DNA of 64,000 nt from Bradyrhizobium sp. BR13661. GTDB lineage: Bacteria > Pseudomonadota > Alphaproteobacteria > Rhizobiales > Xanthobacteraceae. The notes beneath the pieces were generated by a model. That model was not told the origin of the DNA and made no database searches. It saw nothing but the letters and a program-made list of their open reading frames with translations. The position numbers and the translations under genes are program-made. Shown here piece after piece: positions 11,501 through 18,871 of the stretch (position 1 is its first letter; every line of letters begins with the position of its first letter). The stretch is from assembly GCF_029892425.1 (NCBI RefSeq), contig NZ_JARXWB010000023.1:62001-126000 (forward strand), in the 5' to 3' direction.

Positions 11501-12017
11501 GGCCAACCGCGCCCAGCCTGACACCGAGCGAATCATCGGCCCGTTCGAGAATACCGTGATCGTCCGCAGTCGAATCACGCCGGATCTGACGTTTGCGCAA
11601 GGACTGGCGCGGGTACGTCAAGGCGTGCTCGACGCGCATGCGCGGCAGGAACTGCCCTTCAACATCCTGGCGGATCATCTGGAGCAGGAAGGAATCGACC
11701 CGGCGTCGCTGCTCCAGGTCTATTTCACGCTGCAAAATCCGCTGCGTCAGCCGCTCGACCTGCCTGATGTCACGGTGCGATCGATCGGAAATGTCGCGCG
11801 CGAGGGTCAGCCGGTGCTGCCGGTCGACCAGACCTGGCTGTCGCTGATGCTCAAGGAGCGCCCGACCGGAATCACCGGTTCGTGCAACTATAAGGGTGAA
11901 CTGCTCGACGGCGACACGGTCGGCGTCTGGATGGAAGATCTCGTCGCGCTGCTGGGGGCCGCGATCACCCAGCCCAACACGCGGCTCGACCGGCTGCTAG
12001 CCCGCAGGGCGGCATGA
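5583..12017 (+). CDS. Non-ribosomal peptide synthetase, A-T-C-A-T-C, no thioesterase
   Basis: A 2144-residue synthetase. The first adenylation domain (about 20-520) resembles acyl-CoA ligases (LTSGTAARPKMV near 186, ETYGMTEA, RIKDVINRGGQKVSP). The first carrier domain has GADSLAV with attachment Ser570. The first condensation domain has HHLVTDG (His758-His759). The second adenylation domain has YTSGSSGAPKG near 1235, but the core that usually reads FDISVWQ is FVISVWQ. The second carrier has GGHSLLAG (Ser1637). A terminal condensation domain has HHAIADG (His1838-His1839). No thioesterase or reductase follows, so release probably uses the last condensation domain. ATG 5583 is chosen over TTG 5550, which has no ribosome-binding site. 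A PPTase and an oxidoreductase lie downstream. Confidence 0.9.
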   Translation: MALSEIASGAREGSAGTGAEAASFADIAGLLAFYARTMPAAPALLAPGRPPLNYGALGARIAHLVETLRALGIAPGDRIAVALPRGADSALALIAVASSCACVPVNPDLTADELQRYFSEMKLAALVTRADMNSASRDVARALDIAVIDFVPGPETELDGCAFIGPTVAPACAKGAASAEDDAFILLTSGTAARPKMVPLTHRNVCLSAQNAGRVLSLAPQDRLLNALPLFHAHGLISGLLTALAAGSSVICTNGFDAPSFFGWMRDLQPTWYTAVPTIHRALLTAAEANPDRARGSSLRVIRSASSSLAPAILHGLEAMFGVPVLETYGMTEAASQIAANPFELRKIGSVGRAAGPEIAIMDETGRALASGERGEIMLRGPNMSRGYYNDEAATRAAFRNGWFRTGDLGYLDADGYLFIVGRIKDVINRGGQKVSPLEVEEVLLAHPAVLEAGVFAVPHAKLGENVAAVVVLRENTSATSDQLRQFARKRLAAYKVPSLIRSVAALPKGASGKVKRNALAELISAPHDDDETQLPRSELETQLAQIWASLLELPQVGIDQDVFALGADSLAVTQMRSRLRERFNASFSFEDIFDCATVGALAARLETTAHRDPTLPAWRQVTAEEDAPLSFQQQRMYVLSRLDPTQYNYNVVEVALLRGEVSLSALQASCAAICAHHEALRSVFIESQGEPMQRVLQAPPLERIKLKPCPADKQTAIVRREALKLAQYPFDLAREPPLKVTLLSFDKSSHALIVNVHHLVTDGWSQRLFWEALAAGYSAARRGDATALPAPSFQYRDFARWQQSWAQTPAAKEQLDYWRAQLDGVTTLPLRTDRPRPEVWSGHGARHYFEFSKTLSADIRALSQDQGVTPFMALLAVFQCLLFRHTGHEDVATGSLIANRNQIESERLIGLFANTLILRNDFGGDPTFGEMLRRVRQVTLDAYRNQDLPIEEVLRALQIARRSDGNPLFRIMFILQNASIEAAHFAGLSTRRLEVDPKVARFDITLELVEAEGRFTGFFEYATDLFDTATIKGMADQFKTLLKAAIANPEQRISRLPLLTEAERLRLPVKGKPTNFTARGNFCERFERQAKKTPNAIAISDGHLSLSYRELARRSRAIARWLAREGVGAESVVALLADRGPELLAAMIGVQRAGAAFLNLDPEQPTTRLATILGSSCATVLLTDRAQPAMVEALLEPLVARILVAEIEDATALEATGPARPARRAGASLAYLIYTSGSSGAPKGVMIEQRGLSNHLASLIAELGLTHKDVIAQTAPQSFVISVWQFLAGPMVGARVHVCGNAVVQDPMLLAREIEREGITVLEIVPSLLRVILERMDEATMLRAFAKLRFLISTGEPLPVDLCRAWFARCPKVPLINAYGASECSDDVSLHRLTRAPDTTTTNVPVGAPLPNTQLYVLDPNLEPQPVGVVGELCIGGAGVGRGYVNDPAQSRQRFIPDPFARADGRRLYRTGDLARRRADGTIECLGRADLQVKVRGYRIELKEIETALADHAGVRAGIVEPRRDTNGDARLIAHVVAKSGSQISASELRDFLKSRLPVHAIPSAFLFLDQVPLNAHGKLDRSALLASPQPETAGTEAAVPARRFTEKVLSDIWRDLLKVESLGVTDNFFDLGGHSLLAGQTMARVARVLGVSLPIKTIFEAPTIEELARRVDEAVATPPQKPAASVARLVQSGPPTLSIAQEQMMRIEQNLPDLPLFNLPFAFQLEGPIDPRRLAQAIDDIVRRHDSLRAALGWTGDEPVNRIIAPATLGPVLTVETISDGRPHNNKRRKALELKKIDLLIAQEAYAPIDTASAPLLRARLLRLHAEDHVLLLTLHHAIADGWSIGVLFEELSNRYAALAGHPSAPLPKLPLAFSDVARWQRWWSGTDAAHRQAADWAENLRGAAPLFDGQASPGAATGHHPLSLERDLVTRLSAYARQHNATLFMCLLTGLKVLLLAQTGRTDISVATAMANRAQPDTERIIGPFENTVIVRSRITPDLTFAQGLARVRQGVLDAHARQELPFNILADHLEQEGIDPASLLQVYFTLQNPLRQPLDLPDVTVRSIGNVAREGQPVLPVDQTWLSLMLKERPTGITGSCNYKGELLDGDTVGVWMEDLVALLGAAITQPNTRLDRLLARRAA

Positions 12018-12090
12018 CCGGCTGTACGGGACGAACGAAAGAGTTCACGCGCCAAAGCTGTGAATGATCAAGTTGCATCTTGATTATTTG

Positions 12091-12121
12091 ACGCGAGCGA
12101 GCAACATTATTCTCGCGTTTT
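12091..12121 (+). terminator. Stem-loop with T-run between NRPS and the small protein gene
   Basis: ACGCGAG (12091-12097) pairs with CTCGCGT (12112-12118) across a 14-nt AT-rich loop and is followed by TTTT. It lies 74 bp after the NRPS stop in a locally AT-rich stretch. It could terminate NRPS transcription or be part of the leader of the next gene. Confidence 0.4.
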
Positions 12122-12155
12122 GATTTGGACTGATATTTTCAACCGGGGGAGTGTT

Positions 12156-12326
12156 ATGGGTTTCATCAAATTTGCCAAGGGCACCTCGCTGAGCGACAAG
12201 GACCGTAAGGCCCTGCAAAAGCTGCTCACCGACGAGAGGAAGACGCTTCAGGCCGCTGTGAAAGAGATCGACGCCGCCCTTAAGGTTGTGGGCGGCTCGA
12301 AGAAGAAGGCCAAGAAGAAAACGTAA
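12156..12326 (+). CDS. Small lysine-rich hypothetical protein (56 aa)
   Basis: Starts MGFIKFAKGTSLSDKDRK and ends in the basic tail GGSKKKAKKKT. The ATG at 12156 follows an excellent ribosome-binding site (GGGGGAG, 5 nt spacing); an in-frame upstream start at 12120 lacks one. The middle is amphipathic helix (DRKALQKLLTDERKTLQAAVKEIDAAL). The KKK-rich tail suggests nucleic acid or acidic-protein binding, but no family is recognised. It sits in the same direction between the NRPS and PPTase genes, and whether it belongs to that pathway is open. Confidence 0.75.
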   Translation: MGFIKFAKGTSLSDKDRKALQKLLTDERKTLQAAVKEIDAALKVVGGSKKKAKKKT

Positions 12327-12554
12327 GACTCGTCGGTCGGGACACCGTACGAATCTTCGGACTTCATTTTTTGATTTGGGCCGCTCGCTTGTCGAGTTGG
12401 GGTCTCGCATAAGCTTGCGCCTGTAAACCGGCCAGCAATCGACAAGAATTTGCCCGGGTGGACCGCTACAAGCAGTCCGCCCGGTCGCTCCTGATCGCTT
12501 GATTCTTCAGTCAGAGCCGGATTTGGCCTCCGCCTGACAGTATGGGCCTCTTCG

Positions 12555-13286
12555 ATGGCAGACGACGGAATTGAACTGTTTATCGGATTGATCGAGAGCA
12601 TCGACACGCCAGGTGCGGTCGATGCATGCCGGCAGTTGCTCTCGGTCGACGAACGGACCCGCGCCGGCCGCTTCGTGTTCGAGCGGCATCAGCGGCAATA
12701 TATCTTCGCGCATGCGATGTTGCGCATGGCGCTCTCGCATGCGGCACCCGATGTCGCGCCCGCCCACTGGTCGTTCTCGACCGGGCGCTACGGGCGTCCC
12801 TTCGTTGCGGCGCCCGCGACCTCGACAGCGCTGCATTTCAGCCTGTCCCATGCCGATGGCTGCGTCGCCTGCGTCGTGTCACGGCACGAGACCGTCGGCG
12901 TCGACGTCGAGGCCGTGTCGCGGCGCGTGGCGCCGCTGTCGACCGCACTCCGCTTCTTTGCCCCGGAAGAGGTCGAGACGCTGCGAGGCCTGCCGGAACC
13001 CGCCGCGATCGAGCGCTTCTTCGACTATTGGACACTGAAGGAAGCCTATCTGAAGGCCAGGGGCTTTGGCCTTAATCTGCCGCTCGATGCGTTCGCGATG
13101 CAGGTGTCGCGCGAAGCGATCGCGATCAGCTTCAAGCCCGATATCGCCGACGATCCCGCCGGCTGGCGCTTCTCACTATGCTCCCCCTCGCCTTCGCATC
13201 GCCTCGCCATCGCTGACGGCTCGCGCGCGGCCGGTGGCCTGCCCATCACCCGCAACGCCTGGCCGCTGCAGGAAGCGGCGGAGTGA
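12555..13286 (+). CDS. 4'-phosphopantetheinyl transferase, Sfp/Gsp type
   Basis: A 243-residue PPTase that would transfer phosphopantetheine from coenzyme A onto carrier-domain serines, activating the neighbouring synthetase (Ser570, Ser1637). The Sfp signature is clear: FSTGRYGRPF, LHFSLSHADGCVACVVS, GVDVEAVSRRV with the magnesium-binding Asp/Glu, and the WTLKEAYLKARGFGL motif near residue 160. The stop TGA overlaps the start of the following oxidoreductase gene, so the two are co-transcribed. Sfp-type enzymes of this length normally serve secondary metabolism rather than fatty acid synthesis. Confidence 0.9.
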   Translation: MADDGIELFIGLIESIDTPGAVDACRQLLSVDERTRAGRFVFERHQRQYIFAHAMLRMALSHAAPDVAPAHWSFSTGRYGRPFVAAPATSTALHFSLSHADGCVACVVSRHETVGVDVEAVSRRVAPLSTALRFFAPEEVETLRGLPEPAAIERFFDYWTLKEAYLKARGFGLNLPLDAFAMQVSREAIAISFKPDIADDPAGWRFSLCSPSPSHRLAIADGSRAAGGLPITRNAWPLQEAAE

Positions 13287-14263
13287 TGCCGGCGCGGCTG
13301 CGCGTCTTTCCCGCGATCTCGCGCAACCGCGATCCCAAAACATATGTCGGCGAACTGATGCGTGTGGCGGAGTTCGCCGACCGCAACGGCTTCGAAGGCA
13401 TTTTGCTGTTCGAGGGCAACGACGTCTTCGTCGAGCCTTGGGCGATGGCCCAGCATATCATCGCCGCGACGACGCGATCTTCGCCGCTGATCGCCGTTAA
13501 TCCCGTCTACATGCATCCGTTCACGGCGGCCAAGTTCGTGTCGTCCTTCGCGCAGCTCTACGGCCGCAAGGTCTATCTCAACATGATCACGGGGACCGCG
13601 ATCAGCGATTTGCACGGGCTCGGCGACGAGCTGTCCCATGCCGACCGCTATGTCCGCCTCGGCGAGTTCGTCGCGATCGTGCGCCAATTGCTGTCGAGCC
13701 CGCGGCCGGTGAATGCCGACGGCCGGTTCTATCGCGCCAGCAATCTGCAGCTCCGGCCGCGGCTACCGGCCGAGCTGATGCCGGAATTCCTGATCGCGGG
13801 GCAATCGGAGGCAGCGCAGCGCGTTGCGGAGGAAACCGGCTGCATCAAGATGCAGATGCTGCCGCCTGATCTCGAACGCGGTCTCAACGCTCCCGGAATG
13901 AATTTCGGCATCTTCGCGCGTGAGCGCGGCGACGATGCACGGCAGGCGGCAAAGGCGCGCTTCCGCGACAACCCTGACGACCGCGAATTGCTCGCGCTCA
14001 CGGTGGAAAATTCAGATTCCGTCTGGAAGCGGCGATTGTACGAGGGCCAGAGCGGCGAGTTCCAGGATAACGGCTATTGGCTACTGCCGTATCTCACCTT
14101 CCAGGCCGACTGCCCTTACCTCGTCGGCAGCTACGCCGAGATCGGCGCGAAGCTGAAGGAGTTTGCGGCGAAGGGCCTGACCACTGTCATGCTCGACATG
14201 GTCGCTGATGAGGCCGAGATGCAGCACGCCGGCAGGGCGCTGAAGGCGAGCGGGATGTTTTAG
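13286..14263 (+). CDS. LLM-class flavin-dependent oxidoreductase (luciferase-like monooxygenase)
   Basis: A 325-residue TIM-barrel flavoenzyme of the bacterial luciferase/alkanesulfonate monooxygenase superfamily. It shows the family pattern FADRNGFEGILLFEGND, LIAVNPVYMHPFTAAKFVSSFAQLYGRKVYLNMITG, a Y-R-A-SNLQLRPRLP segment, and FLIAGQSEAAQRVAEETG. It would use reduced FMN and oxygen. ATG 13286 overlaps the PPTase stop (TGATG); GTG 13283 is an alternative. LLM oxidoreductases recur in NRPS clusters as tailoring enzymes, so it may oxidise the peptide or a building block (inference). Confidence 0.8.
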   Translation: MPARLRVFPAISRNRDPKTYVGELMRVAEFADRNGFEGILLFEGNDVFVEPWAMAQHIIAATTRSSPLIAVNPVYMHPFTAAKFVSSFAQLYGRKVYLNMITGTAISDLHGLGDELSHADRYVRLGEFVAIVRQLLSSPRPVNADGRFYRASNLQLRPRLPAELMPEFLIAGQSEAAQRVAEETGCIKMQMLPPDLERGLNAPGMNFGIFARERGDDARQAAKARFRDNPDDRELLALTVENSDSVWKRRLYEGQSGEFQDNGYWLLPYLTFQADCPYLVGSYAEIGAKLKEFAAKGLTTVMLDMVADEAEMQHAGRALKASGMF

Positions 14264-14266
14264 GTT

Positions 14267-14297
14267 CCTCTCCCTCGCCCCGCTTGCGGGGAGAGGC
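14267..14297. terminator. GC-rich palindrome between convergent genes
   Basis: CCCCGC (14278-14283) pairs with GCGGGG (14286-14291), extended by CTCTCC/GAGAGG arms. It fills the 41-bp gap between the LLM gene and the convergent deacetylase gene. The same CTCTCCCC/GGGGAGAG type of arm recurs at 25.9-26.06 kb. A bidirectional terminator is plausible. Confidence 0.45.
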
Positions 14298-14304
14298 GAA
14301 AAAC

Positions 14305-15330
14305 TCACCTTGCCTCTTCAAACCCCGCCAACACCGAGGTCAGGTTCGCACCCAGAATATCCGAGAGATAGCCGCCCTCCTGCACGAACACGGTCGGCAG
14401 GCCCATCCTGGCGATGGCCTGGCCGATGCGGCGGAAGCCAGGCGTGGTGACGGCGAGGCCCTTCAGCGGATCGTGCTCGGAGGCATCGAGGCCGAGCGCG
14501 ATCACGAGCGCGCCTGGCGCAAAGGATTCGATCGCCTTGCGTGCGACGTCCATCGCCTGGATGTAGCCGTCATCGCCGGTGCCGATCGCGAGCGGAATGT
14601 TGAGATTGGTGCCGAGACCGGGCCCCTCGCCGCGCTCATGAGCGTAGCCCCACACATAGGGGTAATAGGCGGTCGGATCGGCGTGGATCGAGATCGTGTA
14701 AACGTCCGGCCGCGCGTAGAATATCCCTTGCGTGCCGTTGCCGTGATGGACATCGACGTCGAGGATCACGACGCGCTCGTGCTTCAGCCGCAGATGCGCG
14801 GCTGCGATCGCGCTGTTGTTGAGGAAGCAGAAGCCACCGGCCATATCGCGATAGGCATGATGGCCGGGCGGACGGCAGAGCGCGTAGGTCGCATCCTCGC
14901 CGTCCATCACCATCTGCGCCGCGGTGACCGCAACGTCGGTCGCCGCGCACGCCGCAGCCCAGGTCCCCGGACCGATTGGCGCTGCGGTATCGGCGGTGTG
15001 CCAGCCGAGCTTGCCGACGATATGCGTCGGATAGGTCGCGGCATGGCGCACGGGATGAATGTTGCCGATCATCTCCGGGCCGGAATCGCCGAGCGCGGTC
15101 CAGGCGTCCCAGGCTTCGCTGAGGAACGACAGATATTCCGGGCTGTGAATGCGCGCGCGCGGCCCCTGGCCGAATGTCGTCGGCTCGACCAGCTGGTGCT
15201 TGCCGTCCTTCAAGCCTTTGAGCAGACGATCGGCACGCTCGGGCTGTTCGGTGGTACGCTTGACGACACCGCGAACCAGGAAGAATTGCGGATCGTGGCT
15301 GCGGTGCAGTTCAGTATGGACGGCTTTCAC
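14305..15330 (-). CDS. Histone deacetylase superfamily / acetylpolyamine amidohydrolase-like protein
   Basis: A 341-residue zinc-dependent deacetylase. Visible hallmarks are the CRPPGHHAYRDMAGGFCFLNN block with the catalytic tandem His, zinc ligands in DVDVHHGNGT and in ALGLDASEHDPL, and the C-terminal FVQEGGY with the transition-state Tyr. Bacterial relatives deacetylate acetylpolyamines or act in acetoin utilisation, with class II HDAC-like organisation. No signal peptide, so cytoplasmic. It stands alone on the minus strand. Polyamine catabolism genes 5-14 kb downstream make an acetylpolyamine substrate attractive, but that is inference. Confidence 0.85.
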   Translation of the reverse strand: MKAVHTELHRSHDPQFFLVRGVVKRTTEQPERADRLLKGLKDGKHQLVEPTTFGQGPRARIHSPEYLSFLSEAWDAWTALGDSGPEMIGNIHPVRHAATYPTHIVGKLGWHTADTAAPIGPGTWAAACAATDVAVTAAQMVMDGEDATYALCRPPGHHAYRDMAGGFCFLNNSAIAAAHLRLKHERVVILDVDVHHGNGTQGIFYARPDVYTISIHADPTAYYPYVWGYAHERGEGPGLGTNLNIPLAIGTGDDGYIQAMDVARKAIESFAPGALVIALGLDASEHDPLKGLAVTTPGFRRIGQAIARMGLPTVFVQEGGYLSDILGANLTSVLAGFEEAR

Positions 15331-15454
15331 TCAAAAACTCCGTGCTCTCTTACGATGCCACAGAGTTTCTGATCGCTGCAGCGGCTAGATGCAAGCAAGA
15401 AGAATGCCGTCCCTGTTGCGCTGCTCTGCGCCTGAAGCAGATCGTCCGTGACTT
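15331..15454. other. Intergenic stretch without recognised element
   Basis: Lies upstream of the minus-strand deacetylase and downstream of the beta-propeller gene. It presumably holds the deacetylase promoter. No palindrome or box stands out. Confidence 0.4.
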
Positions 15455-16396
15455 TCAGCAGCGCCCGCGCTGAAGACAGTGCTCGCGGCCCTGCTGGTCC
15501 GTGCGGAAGGACTCAATGAAGCCGCCCTGGCGCTGCGTGACGAAGACAGTCTTGCCGTCGCTGCCGCCGAAGGCGAGGTTGGTCGGCTCTTTCCCCTTTA
15601 GCGCGATCTCGCGCTCGACCGCACCATTGGGTTTCATCAGCGCAATCGTGCCCTTGAGAATGCGCGCGACATAAAGGCGGCCGGCAATATCGGTGCGCAG
15701 GCCGTCGATCGTGTCGGGCTGAAACGTCTTGACGAGCTTCGCGTCGGTGAGCTCGTTGCCCCGGATCGTGTAGGACCAGACCTGGCCGTTGCTGGATTCG
15801 CCGACATAGAGCGTCTTGCCGTCGGGGCTAAGATCGATGCCGTTGGTGGTCCCCATCGCGCGCGGCGCTGGCATGATCTGTCCCTGCACCGATCCATCCG
15901 CGGACTTCGCAATGCGCCAGATGTGGCCTTCCCGGCCCTTCCAGTTCGGATCGCTCGCATAGATCGTGCCGTCGCGGGCGATGGTGATGTCGTTGGGCTG
16001 GTTCATCTCGTCGGAATGAAACCAGACGATCGGCTCGATGCTTCCCTTGGGGATCGCAAAGATATTGTGCTTCTTGTAGTCGGCGACGAACATTGTTCCG
16101 TTGCGATCGAAGCGGATAGCATTGCCGACGCTTCCGTCGGGCAACATCGTGAAGGCCTCCGAGGCCACACCGCCCGCAGGCAACCGGCCGATCGTACCCG
16201 GCTTACCGAAATTCACCACATAGAGATTGCCATCGAGATCGGCAGCCGGCCCTTCGATGCCGCGCGTGTATTCGTCGGCAGGCGTCACCTGCGCACTTTC
16301 GAACAGCTTCGTTTCGGCAGCGAAGAGCGGAGTCGCGACGACGAGCAGAATACTATGGCACAGGCACCAGAGAGTCCTGCCGGATGTAATAGCCAT
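15455..16396 (-). CDS. Exported SMP-30/NHL-type beta-propeller protein
   Basis: About 313 residues from ATG 16396, beginning with a signal peptide (SILLVVATPLFAAETK). The mature part is repeated propeller blades with the pattern P-x-D-x-x-G-x-L-Y (GPAADLDGNLYVVNFG, AIRFDRNGTMFVADY, DITIARDGTIYASDP, GIDLSPDGKTLYVGES). This is the SMP-30/gluconolactonase/LRE fold, whose members are lactonases. It begins inside the end of the upstream sugar dehydrogenase gene (about 44 nt overlap), so the two are coupled. A periplasmic lactonase acting on the lactone made by that dehydrogenase is a reasonable inference. Confidence 0.7.
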   Translation of the reverse strand: MAITSGRTLWCLCHSILLVVATPLFAAETKLFESAQVTPADEYTRGIEGPAADLDGNLYVVNFGKPGTIGRLPAGGVASEAFTMLPDGSVGNAIRFDRNGTMFVADYKKHNIFAIPKGSIEPIVWFHSDEMNQPNDITIARDGTIYASDPNWKGREGHIWRIAKSADGSVQGQIMPAPRAMGTTNGIDLSPDGKTLYVGESSNGQVWSYTIRGNELTDAKLVKTFQPDTIDGLRTDIAGRLYVARILKGTIALMKPNGAVEREIALKGKEPTNLAFGGSDGKTVFVTQRQGGFIESFRTDQQGREHCLQRGRC

Positions 16397-18428
16397 CGTC
16401 GTCGCTGCACTCGCCATTCAAATAGGGATCGGCCGGCCGGAAGAATCGGCTGAAGCCGGGTTTGTCTACAGCGTTCCTTTGTGTCACGACAACGACCTTG
16501 GCAGCCGGTATTTCGCCGCATTCCTTGTTCGCCTTGCTGACGAACTTGCGCTGCGGCAGGCCGAGCTTGATACGCATCGGAGTTCCCGGAACCATCCTGG
16601 ACACGAACAGGTCAACCGTGTTGAGCAGGCCTGCGTAACCGGGCTCGGTTTTGGGCAGGCTCTCGCCGCCCGGCGGCATCAGCTTTTCCGCGCCAAGGCC
16701 GCGCAGCCGCGTGCGCAATCTGCCGGAGGCGGGATCGCCCGGATAGATCCAGCCGTCCTGCGACAGCATGAACCTCAGCACGGTCGCATCCTTGTCTGCG
16801 TCCGATTGTCCCGCCTTCAGGCCGAAATCGGAATGGCAGCCGACGCAGTGCTTCTCGACGAGATTCTTGCGCAGCGCGGTAAGCCGGATCTTGTTTGGCG
16901 CGTCCTTGGCGACGAAGGCAGCAAGCTGGTCGATCAGCGCCTGGCTGCGGGTGTCGCAAGGCAGCGCCGGCGATGGATCGCCGGTGGCGCGATCGATGCG
17001 GATGATGGTCTGGTTCTTGTCTTCGACCAGCCAGATCGCGCCGTCTTCCGCGACCGTCATGCCGACGGGGGCGCCTTGCGGCCGAGCGCCATTGACGCGG
17101 TGCCAGCCGGCGATCAGCTCCTCGAACGGCGCGGCGGCGACATCGCCAGCGTCGGTCTGAAAATTGTGGGTTGGATCGGCCGCACAGCTGACGTGATAGC
17201 GCACCGGCGCCGGAGCTGGTTTCGGGAAGCCGTGGTCGTCGACGTCGTAGATCAGCACGCGGCTGCCGGTCGGGCGATAGCCGTGCAGGCCGACCAGAAG
17301 CTTGCCTTCCAGCTCCGGGAATTTGGCGCCGTGATAATACAGCATCGCTAGCGGTGCGCCGTGCGGCGGCAGCAGCGAGAACGGCGGCTTGTAGAGCGGG
17401 TTGTTCGTGCAGAGCGTCTTGTAGATTCCGGATTGCATCACGAGCTTGAACTCGGGGCTCGGCGTCGACAGGTCATAGCAGTAGGGCCAGCCATAATGCT
17501 TGCCCTGCTCGATCGCGTTGATCTCCTCGTTCGGTTTGAAGATATCGGGCAGATCGCGGCCGTTCTCGCCCTGCAGGAAGGCGTAGCCGGCGTCGGGAAA
17601 ATTCGGGTGCAGTGCCAGCGCCATCGAGTTGCGCAGGCCCCGCGCGTAGATCGTGTGAGCGGGATCGGGATCGCCAGGCTTCAGCGCCGGAAAGACACCG
17701 CCTGAGGGCGGCGTAAACAGCCAGATCGCGGCCATGGCCGAGGGGCCTTCCGCCGGCGCGCAGGGTTTTGTGATCGGCGCCGGCGTGATGCAATCGTCGC
17801 TGTGGGCACCGACATTGACGAACAGCCGTCCGTTCTTGTCGAACACGAACTGCTTGAGCGGATGCGCAGCCTCATCCAGCTTGGTCCCGTCAGGCAGCGT
17901 GAGGCGGCGGCCCGGCATATGACGGATGATGGTCTCGACCGTGCTGCGCGGATGGTCCGCGAGCGGATCGAACCTGAAGATGCTCTCGGACGTCGAGGCA
18001 TAGAGCTTCTTGTCCGGCCCGATCACGAGGCCGAATGGATATTCGATACCAGTCAGGAGCTCCTTGAAACGCTGGCCGCTGGCCGCGTGCGGATCGAGCA
18101 GCAGCAGCCGGCCATCGGTGTGACCCCAGCCGCCCATGTCGGCCACCACGAACAGGTCGCGGCCCGGAATCTGGATGATCGACCGCGGGAATTTCAGGTG
18201 ATCTTCCTCACTGGCAACAAGGCCGGCACAGAAGCCGGCCTTCATGTCGATCTGGACCCTGGGAAAGGCGAGATTGCCGCTGCCGCAGGTCTCCGTCCCC
18301 ACTGCATACCCGCTTTTCTTCATCGGTTCGGATGCGGCCAGCGAGACGAAGCCGGGCAGGACCGCGGCGATGATGGCGACACCTACGCGCAAGCTCCGGC
18401 GTCCATTCTGCAATGTGAGATGATTCAC
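16353..18428 (-). CDS. Periplasmic PQQ-type sugar dehydrogenase (sorbosone dehydrogenase-like) fused to cytochrome c
   Basis: A 691-residue exported protein with N-terminal signal sequence (VGVAIIAAVLPGFVSLAAS). Residues about 60-470 form a soluble glucose/sorbosone dehydrogenase-type six-bladed propeller (IYARGLRNSMALALHPNF, YGWPYCYD). The C-terminal region has one c-type heme site, CVGCH, near residue 547, with a candidate Met ligand in KLMPPGGESL. Such enzymes oxidise sugars with PQQ and pass electrons to the attached heme. No PQQ synthesis genes lie nearby. The gene starts an operon with the SMP-30-like protein and has 200 bp of untranslated DNA upstream. Confidence 0.75.
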   Translation of the reverse strand: MNHLTLQNGRRSLRVGVAIIAAVLPGFVSLAASEPMKKSGYAVGTETCGSGNLAFPRVQIDMKAGFCAGLVASEEDHLKFPRSIIQIPGRDLFVVADMGGWGHTDGRLLLLDPHAASGQRFKELLTGIEYPFGLVIGPDKKLYASTSESIFRFDPLADHPRSTVETIIRHMPGRRLTLPDGTKLDEAAHPLKQFVFDKNGRLFVNVGAHSDDCITPAPITKPCAPAEGPSAMAAIWLFTPPSGGVFPALKPGDPDPAHTIYARGLRNSMALALHPNFPDAGYAFLQGENGRDLPDIFKPNEEINAIEQGKHYGWPYCYDLSTPSPEFKLVMQSGIYKTLCTNNPLYKPPFSLLPPHGAPLAMLYYHGAKFPELEGKLLVGLHGYRPTGSRVLIYDVDDHGFPKPAPAPVRYHVSCAADPTHNFQTDAGDVAAAPFEELIAGWHRVNGARPQGAPVGMTVAEDGAIWLVEDKNQTIIRIDRATGDPSPALPCDTRSQALIDQLAAFVAKDAPNKIRLTALRKNLVEKHCVGCHSDFGLKAGQSDADKDATVLRFMLSQDGWIYPGDPASGRLRTRLRGLGAEKLMPPGGESLPKTEPGYAGLLNTVDLFVSRMVPGTPMRIKLGLPQRKFVSKANKECGEIPAAKVVVVTQRNAVDKPGFSRFFRPADPYLNGECSDDDGYYIRQDSLVPVP

Positions 18429-18628
18429 AGTGGCCTCTCCACTTTTGGTCGAGGTTGTTTCATGTCGTGCAGGGGCCGTCCAGCCTCACCCGCCTGTGAT
18501 TAAACCTGTAACGATCTTCGTGGCGACCAACCTCCGTAAATTCCCTTACCGGGCTCGACCCGAATGTTTTGGGAATGCTTGGGGTGGTATCGCTTTGCCG
18601 TCCCAATCGCTTTCTACAGGAGGCGCTT
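18429..18628. promoter_or_regulatory. Divergent promoter region between sugar dehydrogenase and DUF6894-type gene
   Basis: A 200-bp region separating divergent genes. It ends in AGGAGG, a near-perfect ribosome-binding site 7 nt before ATG 18629. I recognise no specific operator. Confidence 0.4.
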
Positions 18629-18862
18629 ATGGTCCAGGTCTACTTTCACTGCTCCAACACCGAGGGCACGCTGATCGACCGCTATGGCGCTGCCGTCGCC
18701 AATCTGACCGAGGCGCGCGATCGTGCTGCCCAGATCATGAATTCGATGATCCAGACGCCCGGCAGTGAGGACTGGCGCGACTGGGTGATCCATGTCGCCG
18801 ACGACGACGGCGAGGAGATTTTCGACCTCCCGTTCACCGCCATGCTCGGCAAGCCGCATTGA
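18629..18862 (+). CDS. DUF6894-type small protein
   Basis: A 77-residue acidic protein starting MVQVYFHCSNTEG. The pattern YFH...G...D..GA...L.EAR..A and VIHVADDDGEEIFDLPF is that of DUF6894, a small family abundant in Bradyrhizobium with unknown function. An in-frame ATG at 18569 exists, but 18629 is preferred because AGGAGG lies directly before it. It is followed 9 bp later by another short gene in the same direction. Confidence 0.75.
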   Translation: MVQVYFHCSNTEGTLIDRYGAAVANLTEARDRAAQIMNSMIQTPGSEDWRDWVIHVADDDGEEIFDLPFTAMLGKPH

Positions 18863-18871
18863 GGTGATGCC

